From positions 310,001 to 374,000 of the forward strand of contig JAJHTX010000008.1 in NCBI GenBank assembly GCA_032164295.1: 64,000 nucleotides of DNA. Direction: 5' to 3'. A model generated the notes under the pieces. The model was given only the letters and a program-made list of their open reading frames with translations, was not told the DNA's origin and made no database searches. This document shows, one piece after another, positions 36,764 to 47,386 of the stretch (its first letter is position 1; the number at the start of each line of letters is the position of its first letter). Both the position numbers and the translations under genes were made by a program. The stretch comes from Inonotus obliquus. Its lineage: Eukaryota > Basidiomycota > Agaricomycetes > Hymenochaetales > Hymenochaetaceae.

Positions 36764-38271
36764 TTATGCCTGCCAACCCAGGCCATCCATCATTCCTTCT
36801 GACTCATCGTCCGCCACATCATTACCAACTGTGTCCTTATCTGTTGCAGTTGTGACAGTGGTAGTGGTAGTCATTGTCGTTGTGGTCGTCCTCTCAGTTC
36901 TACTTGTTCTCGATCTCATGAGTGAAATTCCCCTGTCAACATTATCCCACACCGTATCAATGTCCAGTAGTGCTGAAGCCCCGGGTGGACAGGATGCATC
37001 GTTACCTAAAGCATGTACATACATGTGAATGAGCATTAGCACCATACTCGAGTACCAATGCTCACAGATGCTCCATCACTGATACTTCCGTAAAGGTCTA
37101 AATTAATCCCAAGTTGACTACACAGCTGGTGAATACTGTCGACAACATAATTAGTTTCACCTGTGATCACAGCTCAAGACTGTGTAAAAATTCGATAAAT
37201 CACCGGAATATGTTGCCCGGTCCCACCATAGGTACACTCTTGATCACCCATGCCACAGAGTACTCATTCACGATGACTCGTAAGTGTGGTCCTTCGGTAC
37301 ATATAGTTAGGTAATGTCTATCTTTGCTGTGTAGGCTTCGAATAAACCATCCGTGAGGTAGGGTTGCCAAAGTCCGGTCCTGGACCGTGTGGACCACGGT
37401 CTGGACATGGACCAAACCAACAGTCCAGTCCAGCTCAGGTCCGGTTCAGCTGAGGTCCAGGTTGGTTCAGTCCTTGGTCTGGCTCCCTTCTGTTTTTCCA
37501 GACCAAAGTGGACCAGTCCGGACCTGGACTGGACCGATTTGGCGGGTATGCAATAAGGTCATGAGAAATGTTTTCTCTAATGCTATATAGTACTATATTA
37601 TTACATTATTGACTGTATTGACTGTAAGCTGCCCCTTTAAATGTGAACCGTGAGATGTCTATATAGTAGCACACTAAAGGATGAGTTGGCAATAGAACAA
37701 CTTCATTCTCCAGACTCCAGATCTATTTTAATTTTCTCCAGATCTCAATAGTTATTCAGCTGCCAGTGAGAACTTAGTCACAGAAGCAAGCTCCCCATGT
37801 GATGAAAACTTCGAAAGTGTGCATAGTAAACCAAATATTCATCGAATATTGGAATTAACAGTAATCCAACTGGTCCAGGTCCAGACTGGGGTCGGACCTG
37901 GACCGAACCAAATGTCTGGTCCAAGTGTGGTCCACCAGCCATCCAGTCCTGGTCCATACAAAGAGCTGGAAAGTGGTCCGGTCCAGTTCAAGGTCTAGGC
38001 AAAAGTGACTGGACCGGACAAGGACCGAACTTCGACAACCCTACTGTGAGGACCCAGTCATCCCAGTTCCCACTGATTGCAAGTATCAACAAGAGTTATC
38101 AACACATTGTTCTAGTAGGGCTGAAAAAGTTGAGAATGTTTGATTGCTGACCTTTTGATCCAAGCCCTTGAGCAAAGACCACCCGACTAGTTCCCTTTTA
38201 TCCTCACTCAAAGTGAGTGCCACTTGACCCATGACGTTCACCAGATAATAAATTCCTGGTTCCAAAAACAT
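36764..38271 (-). pseudogene. beta-trefoil (ricin-B-type) lectin-like gene, interrupted
   Basis: Exon 1 (38271-38152) starts MFLEPGIYYLVNVMGQVAL and reaches LVGWSLLKGLDQK, matching the first beta-trefoil strand set of fungal R-type lectins (PGxYxIxNV...GxxxxGxxQxW). After an intron (38151-38073) the next exon opens with W, as expected. Further pieces are WFIRSLHSKDRHYLTI near 37390, AWVIKSVPMVGPGNIFRI near 37210 and QLGINLDLYGSISDGASV near 37100, then a Thr-rich acidic tail to 36764. The exon starting at 38072 has an in-frame TGA a few codons in and is then split by a 685-bp hAT-like element. The relic probably makes no full lectin. The family would bind glycans; the call rests on motif spacing. 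Confidence 0.6.
37359..38043. mobile_element. non-autonomous hAT-like DNA transposon, 685 bp
   Basis: Terminal inverted repeats start TAGGGTTGCCAAAGTCCGG and TAGGGTTGTCGAAGTTCGG (19 of the first 22 bases match). It is flanked by 8-bp duplications CCGTGAGG (37351-37358) and CTGTGAGG (38044-38051), 7 of 8 identical, the hAT size. Subterminal regions on both sides are packed with GGTCC/GGACC motifs, the usual place for transposase binding. No transposase frame is present. It sits inside an exon of the lectin-like relic. Confidence 0.88.
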
Positions 38272-39147
38272 AGTGTAGCGAGATGTGTCGAGTGATGGTA
38301 TGGGAAACGGTGAATCTAGTTAGCAAGGAAATCCTCTTCGCATGATAACTTAGCATGTGGCGAGTCAGGAAGTTCTAGTCTTGTGTGGCATAGCATGACT
38401 AACTAACAGCCACCCTGGAAGCAAAGGAACAACTTGGAATATATTTCATTTGGGACAATTACACTATCGCGCAACTATGAAATACTGAGTGATATGTCAA
38501 GTATATTTGTTCTTGTTCTGGGGAATGAGGAGCTCAGAGGAAATAGGTGCCAGCGAGTGGATTTCTGTATTTCAGACATGGCCCAGACCAACCCATACAG
38601 CTCATAATACACATCAAATGCATTCTATAAATTCACAGTTAATCCATCTGAGCATTCTGAGACACTTATGGGTACTGTAGGCCCAGAATTGAGTGCGGGA
38701 AAAAATGTAGAAGACAGAAGCATGAAAAAAACAGCATTTTGCAGTATTTCGGACTCAAGTCTTCACCGCTTTCACTCATTTTTGTTGTCATCTCAAATAC
38801 ACAGTCGAAACATGAGTTTAGCAACTTAGATGATGCGAAACGATCAAGTTTTCGGTGGAGATATGGGGAGGTTTGTATTTTGAGGGACCTGAGGTGCCGA
38901 AAATGGCAAAGTCACGGGTGTGACAATACTTCTGTAATCCTGACCAAAGGTATGACCAGCGAAACCTTATTGAGTGTACTGATACAGATAACACTATGAT
39001 GGTGAGATGTCTTCCATCTACCTACGAGCTTTGCAGATCCAATTCCATGTTCCCCTGCCTGACAAATAACAAAAAGCATCAAATTATAGATTTAGGTACA
39101 AGTATAAAGGGAGCAAAAGAGAGTTAGGGAAGGGGTGAGAGAAAAAA
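38272..39147. other. no gene recognised
   Basis: Spacer upstream of the lectin-like relic and downstream of CRN-K. Short frames only. Confidence 0.5.
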
Positions 39148-39486
39148 TCATTTAGTCATAAGCGGCAGTGGTTGAATTTCTGACGATGGCAGCGAATCTC
39201 TCTTCTGAGAGGTAAATTGGGACAGTGAGGTCTTTCCTAGCTCAATCTGATCCGGGTGAATATCTTCGATGTAGTCGGACCTGTCTGAAAGGGAGGCCAA
39301 ATCGAAGAGAGAATCCACAGAAGTGGAAGAATCGGAACTTGCAGAATGCGCTGTCGCTGCGCGAGGCTCCTTGAGAAGTTTGGGTGCCAAACCTCCTTCG
39401 TTCCCACTGCTGACATCTTCGCGAGGCCTTTTCTTACTAAGGCTCGGAGTCGTCGGAATCGTTTCCTCAACCTCGTTCTTGTCGAT
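39148..39486 (-). other. open frame beyond the CRN-K stop codon
   Basis: In the same frame as the kinase, directly after its TAA, lies a continuous stretch with KKRPRED, a Ser-rich segment (SASSDSSTSVDSLFDL) and QPLPLMTK before the next stop. It looks like an original C-terminal tail with a nuclear-localisation motif, cut off by one stop codon. A removable intron covering the stop is not evident. Confidence 0.55.
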
Positions 39487-42171
39487 TTAGCAACCAAAGG
39501 ATTTAAGAAGCTCTTCAGTCGTCCAGGAGATGGTTTCTTCCTTCACCACTTCGTGAAGCAAGGGACGGCGTCTCGGTTCCCCGACCATGAGCTTGTTGGC
39601 AAGAGGAATGAATCTCGAGTTTTTGCCCTCTTCCCCCATCAATCCGGCGATGTACCGGAGGACCCTCCCACAGGACCACAGATCCGCCCGTATAGGACTG
39701 AAAGCGCGCACCGGCTTATCGACCTCAAGAACGATTTCCGGAGCACTCCATTCCTCAGTCCCGCACTTCCTTTCGACCATCTCTTCGACACCATTGCACT
39801 TCATAGCGACGTCAAAGTCGATAATAAGGAGCCTCCCCGTATAGTCTAGTATAAGATTGTCTGGCTTGATGTCCAAGTGCGCAATCCTTTGCGCATGAAG
39901 GAAGGCAACACCTTCGATAAGGTCGCGGCTCAGTCGCTCAGATTTGTCCTTGTGAGTAATACGTTGAATGAGAAGAGAGCTCCCTCTCTCGAGAACGAGC
40001 AAAGGTCCCGCTTTCGACACGATCGTGTTGACTAAGGGAACGACATGGTTAAGCGGACTTTCTTGCTTGGAAAGCTCTTCGAGGAGGAAGCGTTCGTTAC
40101 ACCGCTTTCGGACAAGTTTCACGATAAGCTCCTTTCGATTTGAATCTCTTGCCTCCGCGATATGATCCGGTAGCTACGTATAATCCGTTAGCACGAAACG
40201 AAAGGAAGAACTTAAGCACTTGCATCAATGAAAGGCGCAAAACCATCGTGGTATTCCTCCAATGCATAGTCTGTTCCATGGAGCGCTTCGACCATCGTGG
40301 TGCGTATGTCCAAACCGTCAGATGGCTTTGAACCCGAACCCGAAGTTCCTTGGCGGGTGACTCGTTTGCTATTACCCTTGGATTCGCCTCCGCCTCCAGA
40401 ATTATTCAAAAGGTCGTTTGTATGGAGACTCTTTTTGATGTCTCCGCCAATTTTAGTGGCAAGTTCCTTCATGTCCGGTCCCGGTCCGTTAAAGGTGGAT
40501 CTATTCTTGATGTGAAACGCGTAATTGTAGAACTCGCGCAGGAAGTTTGTCAACTCGAAAGGATTTCTCGCACTGAAAGTTTCAAGATTACGGCAGACCT
40601 GGGAATATACACCTGGGTCAGAAACGATGCAAATGATTGTCTTTAAACTCACGTTATTCTCCTCATCCATGAAAAAGAAGTAGCGATCTATCTTCCAATC
40701 TTCGCAATCGCTAAAGAACACGGCCATGAGGAAAACTTCCCTGTCTTCGATGTTGCGCTCCTTTCTGAGTTGCATCATGAGGCGAAGCACACACGCCGCG
40801 TAGACATTGAGTCTATATTCGTCTTGATTCTTACAATGAGAGTCGATTTCGACAAGAAAACGAGGGAAGCCGCGTTCCAAGAAGGTAGCATCAGGTTTTG
40901 GTGTCCACTTGCGTATATTGTCCGTACGCGTACGGTCCCCTAGAACACCGACAACAGGGAAAGGAAGTGGTTTATCACTATGCAACAAATGAGATTATGC
41001 TCAGCGATATGGCCAGCTACTCACTAAATGCACTCCGACTCGTCAACCTCCCTCCGCCAGAATGTCTCGAACCATGTAAGCACCAGGTTTCTCACTTTCT
41101 CCTCTTTGAACGTTCCATAGTCCCGCGGTGACACTACGCTGGAAGCAGCAAAAGCGAAATGGGCCAACTCAAGATTCCAAGCCACATAAGGAGTTGAACC
41201 GCCTTCTGCACGAAAGAGGTTTCTGAACAACTTGGAGAACTCGTCGTCCTCTCCTTGCCTTCTTGCAAGTTGAAGGAGAGCCTCAGCGACGGCAGAGAGC
41301 CACAAATATGACTCTTCATCTGGTGCAGATCTCGACATGTCCACTATATCCTTGACAAATTTCGGGAGAGCTCTTTCTCCATCGAATTCGTTGTCTCTGA
41401 TGACCTGAGCCCAATCCAAAATGGATAAATCAGAAGTATATAGCTTGAAGGAAACACAGTCGCGTAGCGGATTAGGCTCAGAGTCAGATGGGGTGAAGAC
41501 TTCGAGGCCCTGATCTGCGGCTGCAGGATATCAGCCCGATGTAACATCCAAAATGATCCTGCTGACACTTACAGAGAATGCGGCTACGAACTGAGGACGT
41601 TTTGAGTCGGTCATGTTAGTTGTATTGAGTATCCAAGTAATGAAAGAATACATACTTGCATCTGTGACCGCAATCACGTCTATTTTCCCTTCCCTTGCCT
41701 GTGGCCCAGAAGGAAAGTAGTCCTGGATGGTAAGCTCCGGTTCCATCTCTCTTTCATCCTCTTCACTTAGTTCTCCAAGCTCCATCTTCATCCGCTCATA
41801 CTTCAGAAGCCATTCCCTAGACTGACTATAACGGACCCTTCTAGTTTCAGCGCTCCTTCCCCGAGGACGTGAGTCCACCTCGCCGCACTTAAAAGGGGAT
41901 AAGCAAGGAAGAAGGCTTACAGGGAGACGGGGCGGCTGACCTTGTAGAGAAGGATTTCTTCGGATCCTACATGTTCCTTGAATGCACGGTCAGCAGCAAC
42001 CGCTTCTATCAGATCCCCGACAAATGCCCCGGGCGATATACGGATAGGACAGCAGGTTTGTTCTCCATCGACAGGGATGTAGACCATATAAGCAAGCTCA
42101 TCTCCGGATGAAACTCCGGACGGTGTGCTCGGTTGATCGACAGTTTTAGTAGATGGTGTATTGGACGGCAT
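39487..42171 (-). CDS. CRN-K: Crinkler header fused to a protein kinase
   Basis: Starts at ATG 42171. The header (AYMVYIPVDGEQTCCPIRIS ... EEILLYK, then IQDYFPSG...KIDVIAV) is a ubiquitin-like Crinkler N-terminus. A central region, with LERGFPRFLVEIDSHCKNQDE, resembles the inactive nuclease-like domain found beside fungal Crinkler kinases. The kinase domain follows: IVKLV (candidate ATP lysine), HLDIKPDN (catalytic loop), IDFDVAM (DFD instead of DFG) and GTEEWSAPEI (activation segment end). A 54-nt segment at about 40603-40656 has splice signals but is a multiple of three and open, so it may or may not be removed. Kinase and upstream frame join cleanly only through a GC-AG intron at 40174-40223. 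The frame stops at TAA 39489-39487, but 113 further codons stay open. Oomycete CRN8 also carries a kinase; the target here is unknown. Confidence 0.75.
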
Positions 42172-42734
42172 GAATTGATGTAGATGTGGTAGTTGAAGAT
42201 GAAGTTGTTTGTGTCATTGGACGCGCCGCGGCGCGAACTTACACTGTTGCAGCACGTGGTCATGCATCACATGACCCCAAATTGGGGAGTGGCAATCCCT
42301 ATCAAAAAAGCGACCGTTCTCACGGTCTATGCCGCGTCGTGCCGGAGCTCGCTTAAGCACAAGCGATGACCGGTTTTTGAGAGACACATTCGACTCCATG
42401 TAACCCTCCCACATCACAAAGATCACTAGTATTAAGTGTGTATATCATGTCTTTGATGTCTTTAGACCAATATCTTCAAAAAAGAAATCGACTTTTACTA
42501 AAAACTGCCGAGATATTGTATAGTTTTAGGTCATATCTAAGGAACTAGATAATTTCTTGAAAATTTTTTCTCAACAAAATGAAGATAGTCATGAAACAAT
42601 GTGATTCGTACATTTACATGGAAATCATTAAGAAATTCAGTGAGTTCTGAGTGTTCGAAGAGTGCATTGAATCTCACCGAATAAAGAAAAACTCTGTCAC
42701 GTGACATTGCATTTGTATGGGTGCCACGGCAGGC

Positions 42735-43751
42735 AAATCAGGATGGAGGCAAGGTCAGAATTTTAAATGTTTTTTTCGCCGTGATTTTAAATGCCGGTAA
42801 GCATATCGACCCATAAGATATTATAAATATAAACCACGTGTCGATATTTTAAATATCGATAAGGGTACAGTCAAAGACGCGTCCTTTGAACACCCAATTG
42901 AAATTGGGCCCAGAACACGCCACTCGCCAGTTTTCTCAAATTTAAACACACGATCTTGGAGCCTATTACGAAAGCTACTTGCTAAATTTTTTTCGAGGCA
43001 GAAAACGCTGTAGAAAAATAGATATGGGTCCGTGAAGAAAGTGAGGAAAATGTCACAAGACTCACTCCTTTGAACACCTTGTGACGTAATGTCATGATTA
43101 CACTTGGTTACAAATGATTTGCCGAGAGATCTAATAATGGCAATATGTCGATCATTTTTCCAGTCACACTTTGCGAGTTTTATGTGATATTAATTGATTG
43201 AAGAATCATTTCATCACGAAACTTGGCACATACATAGCCAAAGTAGCATGCTTTAAGAATATATACTAAACGTCTTGAGTAGAGATCCAGAGCATCTGCA
43301 GGATGACCCGGTTTAGATCCAGCTCCAGGAATTACACCAAATTTCGACAATAAATGTTTTTTCTAGACTCAACATTTTGCTCAAATTTTCTAAGAATTTA
43401 CACATGTACCAGCACAGTCATTTCTGACATCCTTCTATTTTTTCGAGGTGAGAAACGAAGAATTGGGTGAGAAAAGCCTAGGTGTTCAAAGGAACAGTCC
43501 TGTTTAAAGGACGCGTCTTTGACTGTATCGATCAGATTGATATTTTAAATTTCTTTCAGGCAGATATGCTAGTACAGAATATCTACCCGACTGATATTTA
43601 AAATATCAATCTGATCGATACCCTTATCGATATTTAAAATATCGACACGTGGTTTATATTTATAATATCTTATGGGTCGATATGCTTACCGGCATTTAAA
43701 ATCACGGCGAAAAAAACATTTAAAATTCCGGCCTTGCCTCCATCCTGATTT
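42735..43751. mobile_element. long inverted-repeat element (about 1.0 kb)
   Basis: The left arm (42735 to about 42890) is the near-perfect reverse complement of the right arm (about 43510-43751), from AAATCAGGATGGAGGCAAGG inward past ACGCGTC to the TTTGAACACC block. The interior is AT-rich and has no coding frame. No clear target-site duplication was found. The arms could fold into a hairpin of about 150 bp. The element fills the shared upstream region of the divergent CRN-K and CRN-C genes, and its right end is about 110 bp from the CRN-C start codon. Confidence 0.88.
43528..43618. mobile_element. 91-bp Tc1/mariner-type MITE nested in the right arm
   Basis: Absent from the left arm, where the flanking bases are joined at a single TA. 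It has a perfect 23-bp terminal inverted repeat starting TCGATCAGATTG and is bordered by TA on both sides (43526-43527, 43619-43620), the target duplication expected of Tc1/mariner-class insertions. Confidence 0.85.
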
Positions 43752-43862
43752 ATCTGTCCTCCGCCTCCGCCTTGATGATTCCTCTAACACCTATCTCGCT
43801 CTTCAACAACTTGCTCTGCCTCTTGTTCTGTCTTCCAGCCACCCACCGAAATTGTTGACAAC

Positions 43863-46344
43863 ATGGCAACTGACAAAGTTATAGTCTGGTGCCTCCTCAT
43901 CGACCACGAGAAGAAGGCTATACCTGGAGATGCCTTTGCTGTCGAGGTGTCCCCGCGTGTAAATGTTGACAACTTGAAGAAAAAGATCAAGGAGGAGAAA
44001 CCGATTGCCCTCAAACACATCGATCCTTCATCGCTCATTGTGTGGGGCTCTGAGATCGACTTTGCGGACTTGGACGACTTGGACACCGACGAGTTGAATG
44101 AGAAACTAAAATGGGCCTTCAGCAGCGAGAAGACAGTAAAGAGACGCGGACCGAAGCGGGAGGTGGCAAGGCTCACAGGCCGATCACTACTTATCGAGGT
44201 TCCCGGTGCGTTGCGCCTCTCCCTCTTTTCTAGATGAAGAGCTGACGCACTTCACCTTCCTGCAGAGGCGGGGTCTGGTAAGTGATTCAGCAAAATCGGT
44301 TGGCGTCATTGAGATGTCGAACTGATATATTGCTTCAACTAGCCACGCTTCATCGGCCGGTCACTCCAGAGTCGGATACAGGCACCCAGAGAATGCCATT
44401 CGGAAACCGATGAAAAATGGAGAAATTTCTACAAGTTTTGGCGTACCCAGAACTTTGACGAAGTGTTTAAACGCCCTATCATACCTCTCGCCTATGATAA
44501 AATTGGACTCGACGACACTAGTCATCGCTTAAAAGTCTTCGCGAATACTCATAATCAGCTTTACGTTCGGCAAGCGTACCGCGATATGTTCGACAGAGTC
44601 GTTGAGTTTGGGCGGAACAATAATGGACTGGGGCTTGTTATTTCAGGACAGCCTGGAATTGGTAAGGATTCGCCGTTGCTATATCGACTGATCCTCACAT
44701 CGTCCAGGTAAAACCATGTGGTTATGGTTCGCACTCATATGTTTAATCATGAAGAAGGAGCCTGTTGCTTTCCACTCCGTGTCGACGACGCGCCTCTTTT
44801 ATAACGATGATATCATCTGTACAAAAGACGCAGACATGCCTAATACGATCGATGGAATCATATGGAGCCTTATCGATGTCGACACGGCAACAGACACTCC
44901 TCCTCCTCACCTTGTGATGCGAGGGGTCTTCCCCATCCAGTCCTCATCGCCAAGCAAAACTCGATACGGACGGTGGTTGAGGCAACGTAATGGGTATATG
45001 TGGGGTATGCCACTGTGGTCCCGGGATGAACTGCGTGAGGGGTGAGTCTCTTCTCATTCATGTCGATATAGGTCTGGCGACGGGACTGATACTATATACA
45101 GAATCAAGCTTCACGAAGAGTACGAGCCGACTCTTGAACTGCTGAAACATGCACTCGAAGACTTATCCTCCGCACAGAAGTCACCGCATAAACCGGTCAT
45201 ACTTAAAGCCCTTGAGTACAAGGAGAGTTGCCATTCTGGACCAAATGATAATAGGGCCGAGCAGCTGTTGATGATGGTACTGGACGAGGCAATCAAGAAA
45301 TATGGCGAAGCTCCGCGCCACGTTTGGACGTCCGTTTTCTCGGGATTCGGTGACACTGAGCAAAGGATCGAGGCAGCGTTGACAGGCCTATCTGGCCGTC
45401 TCGACGCTTTTCTGGACTCCCTTTCACGACTTGGAGAGATTGACGATACCTCGAAGGAAGAATCACTTTCTCATCAAATCATCTCACTTGAGGTGAGATC
45501 CTGCGGTCAACAGATGATGAATGACGATTTTCTTCCGAAGTTCAGAAGTATAGAGGTCGGAGAAAGGGTAATGACTGAATTCCGGTTCCTGCAATTCAAT
45601 CAGGCGCAGAGACTTGTTGATCTCTATCGGAAGCTCCCTGAGTCATCCTCGTTGGCAGGTTGGATCTTTGAAAGTATCGCGCATGAACGTCTCAGATCCG
45701 GGCAGAGTCTCGATTACCTTTACGAAATGCAGGAAATGCAAGATAATGAATCAGCTGGAAAGAAGGTCCCGGCGCACATCAGCTTTCAGTTCGATCCAAT
45801 GTCTAAGCCATCGGATACGAGGCTGCCCAGTCGCGAGAGAGCTTTCGTTCCCGTTGATTTCACAGACGACAAATTCAGACCGGAATCTCAACTCAAGCTC
45901 GAGCAAAATTACTGTGTCCCGCAGGTTCGAAATAATCCACTATTCGACTCGTTCCTTGTTGAATTTGGTGAGGAAGCGAAGGTGACCGTCTGGATCTTCC
46001 AGAAGACTCCTTCCCCCTCGCACGGTGGCTCAGAGAAGGGCTTCGTCCGCATCCGATCTATCATCGAAGCAGCACAAGCTCGCGAAAAGGCGCTGGCGGT
46101 AGGAAAACGAAAGCGATCATCCGAAGTGGAGGTGAAATACGTCCTACTTTGCCCCGCTTTTGATTCTGGTATCCCTAAAGGCAAGCGTACTTGGAATATT
46201 CCTGCGAATGGGTGGACAAGCTCAGTTAAGGGACTGGTTTACTGCCTATTCGTTAATGTCGAGGTGCGTTTTGTTAACAATCACGTAAACCGGTTCATGC
46301 TGACCAATTTTGATAACATCTTAATGTCCCTTCCGGACAATTAA
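43863..46344 (+). CDS. CRN-C: Crinkler protein with header, P-loop NTPase and nuclease-like C-terminus
   Basis: Exon 1 from ATG 43863 encodes a ubiquitin-like header: IVWCLLIDHEKKAIPGDAF, then VNVDNLKKKIKEEK and SSLIVWGSEID, ending SLLIEVP. A 12-nt microexon may follow near 44266. An exon from 44342 runs to 44661 and splits the Walker A motif GQPGIGKT, as in CRN-B. Then exons 44708-45041 and 45102-46344. The C-terminal domain has NNPLFDSFLVEFGEEAKVTV, then WIFQKTPSPSHGGSEKG, the D...QxT...H pattern of the Crinkler endonuclease-like domain. An intron donor earlier in exon 1 is needed to keep the frame into the 44342 exon, so the header junction is uncertain; otherwise the frame is open. Confidence 0.78.
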
Positions 46345-46445
46345 TTACAATCCTCGTCCTGATGTCGATTGCACTGTACTGTTCCGCTATATGTAATAGC
46401 AGCAGCAGTTTAATTTTTGTAATTATGGACCTGTTTCCCGCTTTT

Positions 46446-46799
46446 TCTTGGTCATTGATCAAGGCATCCGTCGATCCCGGTTTCGAATACAACCCTAAGA
46501 GTATGACTGTAACAATTTTATTGCGATACGCCGCGTGCACTAGGTCCTCAAGGCTCGCATTCTCTTTAAACGCTTCTTGAAGATAGCTAAAGAGACGTGC
46601 GCCAACGGGACCGTCAACGGATTCAAGAAGCACTGGCTTTTACTTCAGCTGTGTTCCGTCAGGATTTTCGATGCGGCTATATCCGGTGTCCTGAAGGATG
46701 CCACCGACGATTATCTGCTAATCGGGGCCCACAAAGTCCACTCGAAACTACGGAAATATCAAGACAAGTATGAGCTGCACGAAAATTTCTACATATGTA
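46446..46799 (+). pseudogene. copied fragment of CRN-A
   Basis: Closely matches the complement of about 2457-2830 in CRN-A. For example, AKETCANGTVNGFKKHWL is AKETCANGTINGFKKHWL there, and DDYLLIGAHKVHSKLRKYQD is identical. Small indels break the frame. The fragment has no start or P-loop and begins about 100 bp after the CRN-C stop. It documents a partial duplication over 43 kb, or an older paralog now deleted. Confidence 0.85.
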
Positions 46800-47386
46800 A
46801 CTGAGAATTCACCAATAAAGAGTTTTCCCTTCTCGATGCTAAAACACAACGATACCTGATCCGAGCTGGCAGTATCTCATGCAGCAAGTGAACACGCCAA
46901 CAGCAGACAATCGCTACACAGTGAATTTACGCTTTTCCAGAGTCCCGAACAGGCAGCAGATTGACTAAGATTTTTCTCGCAATGGAATTCCAGAGTCCCG
47001 AATTGACTAAGAGTTTTTTTCGTAACGGAATTGCGATGTGGCATTTCGGTGTAAACACGTGATGGGCCAAATAAGACCAACGCAACGCGTCATCATAGCA
47101 CTTTACCATTCGGCTTGCAATTTTTCACTCAGAAGTTCACACCTTTCACGCCGTTCTATGAGGACAGTGATAAATTACAACGCGCGAGTATCAGCAGAGG
47201 TGAGTGACAGAGTATCTAGTACAGAGCAATATGAACAAAGCGGGAAAGCAAGTAAAACAGAGGGTACGCAGACTGTGATCCGGGAAACTGGAAAAATCAG
47301 AAGGAGCAGGAAAATGTACACGGCAGAGACGGAGTATGGGAAAGACAGTTCGGAAAAATCTAACGGACACCGGGAGCGACTCGCAT

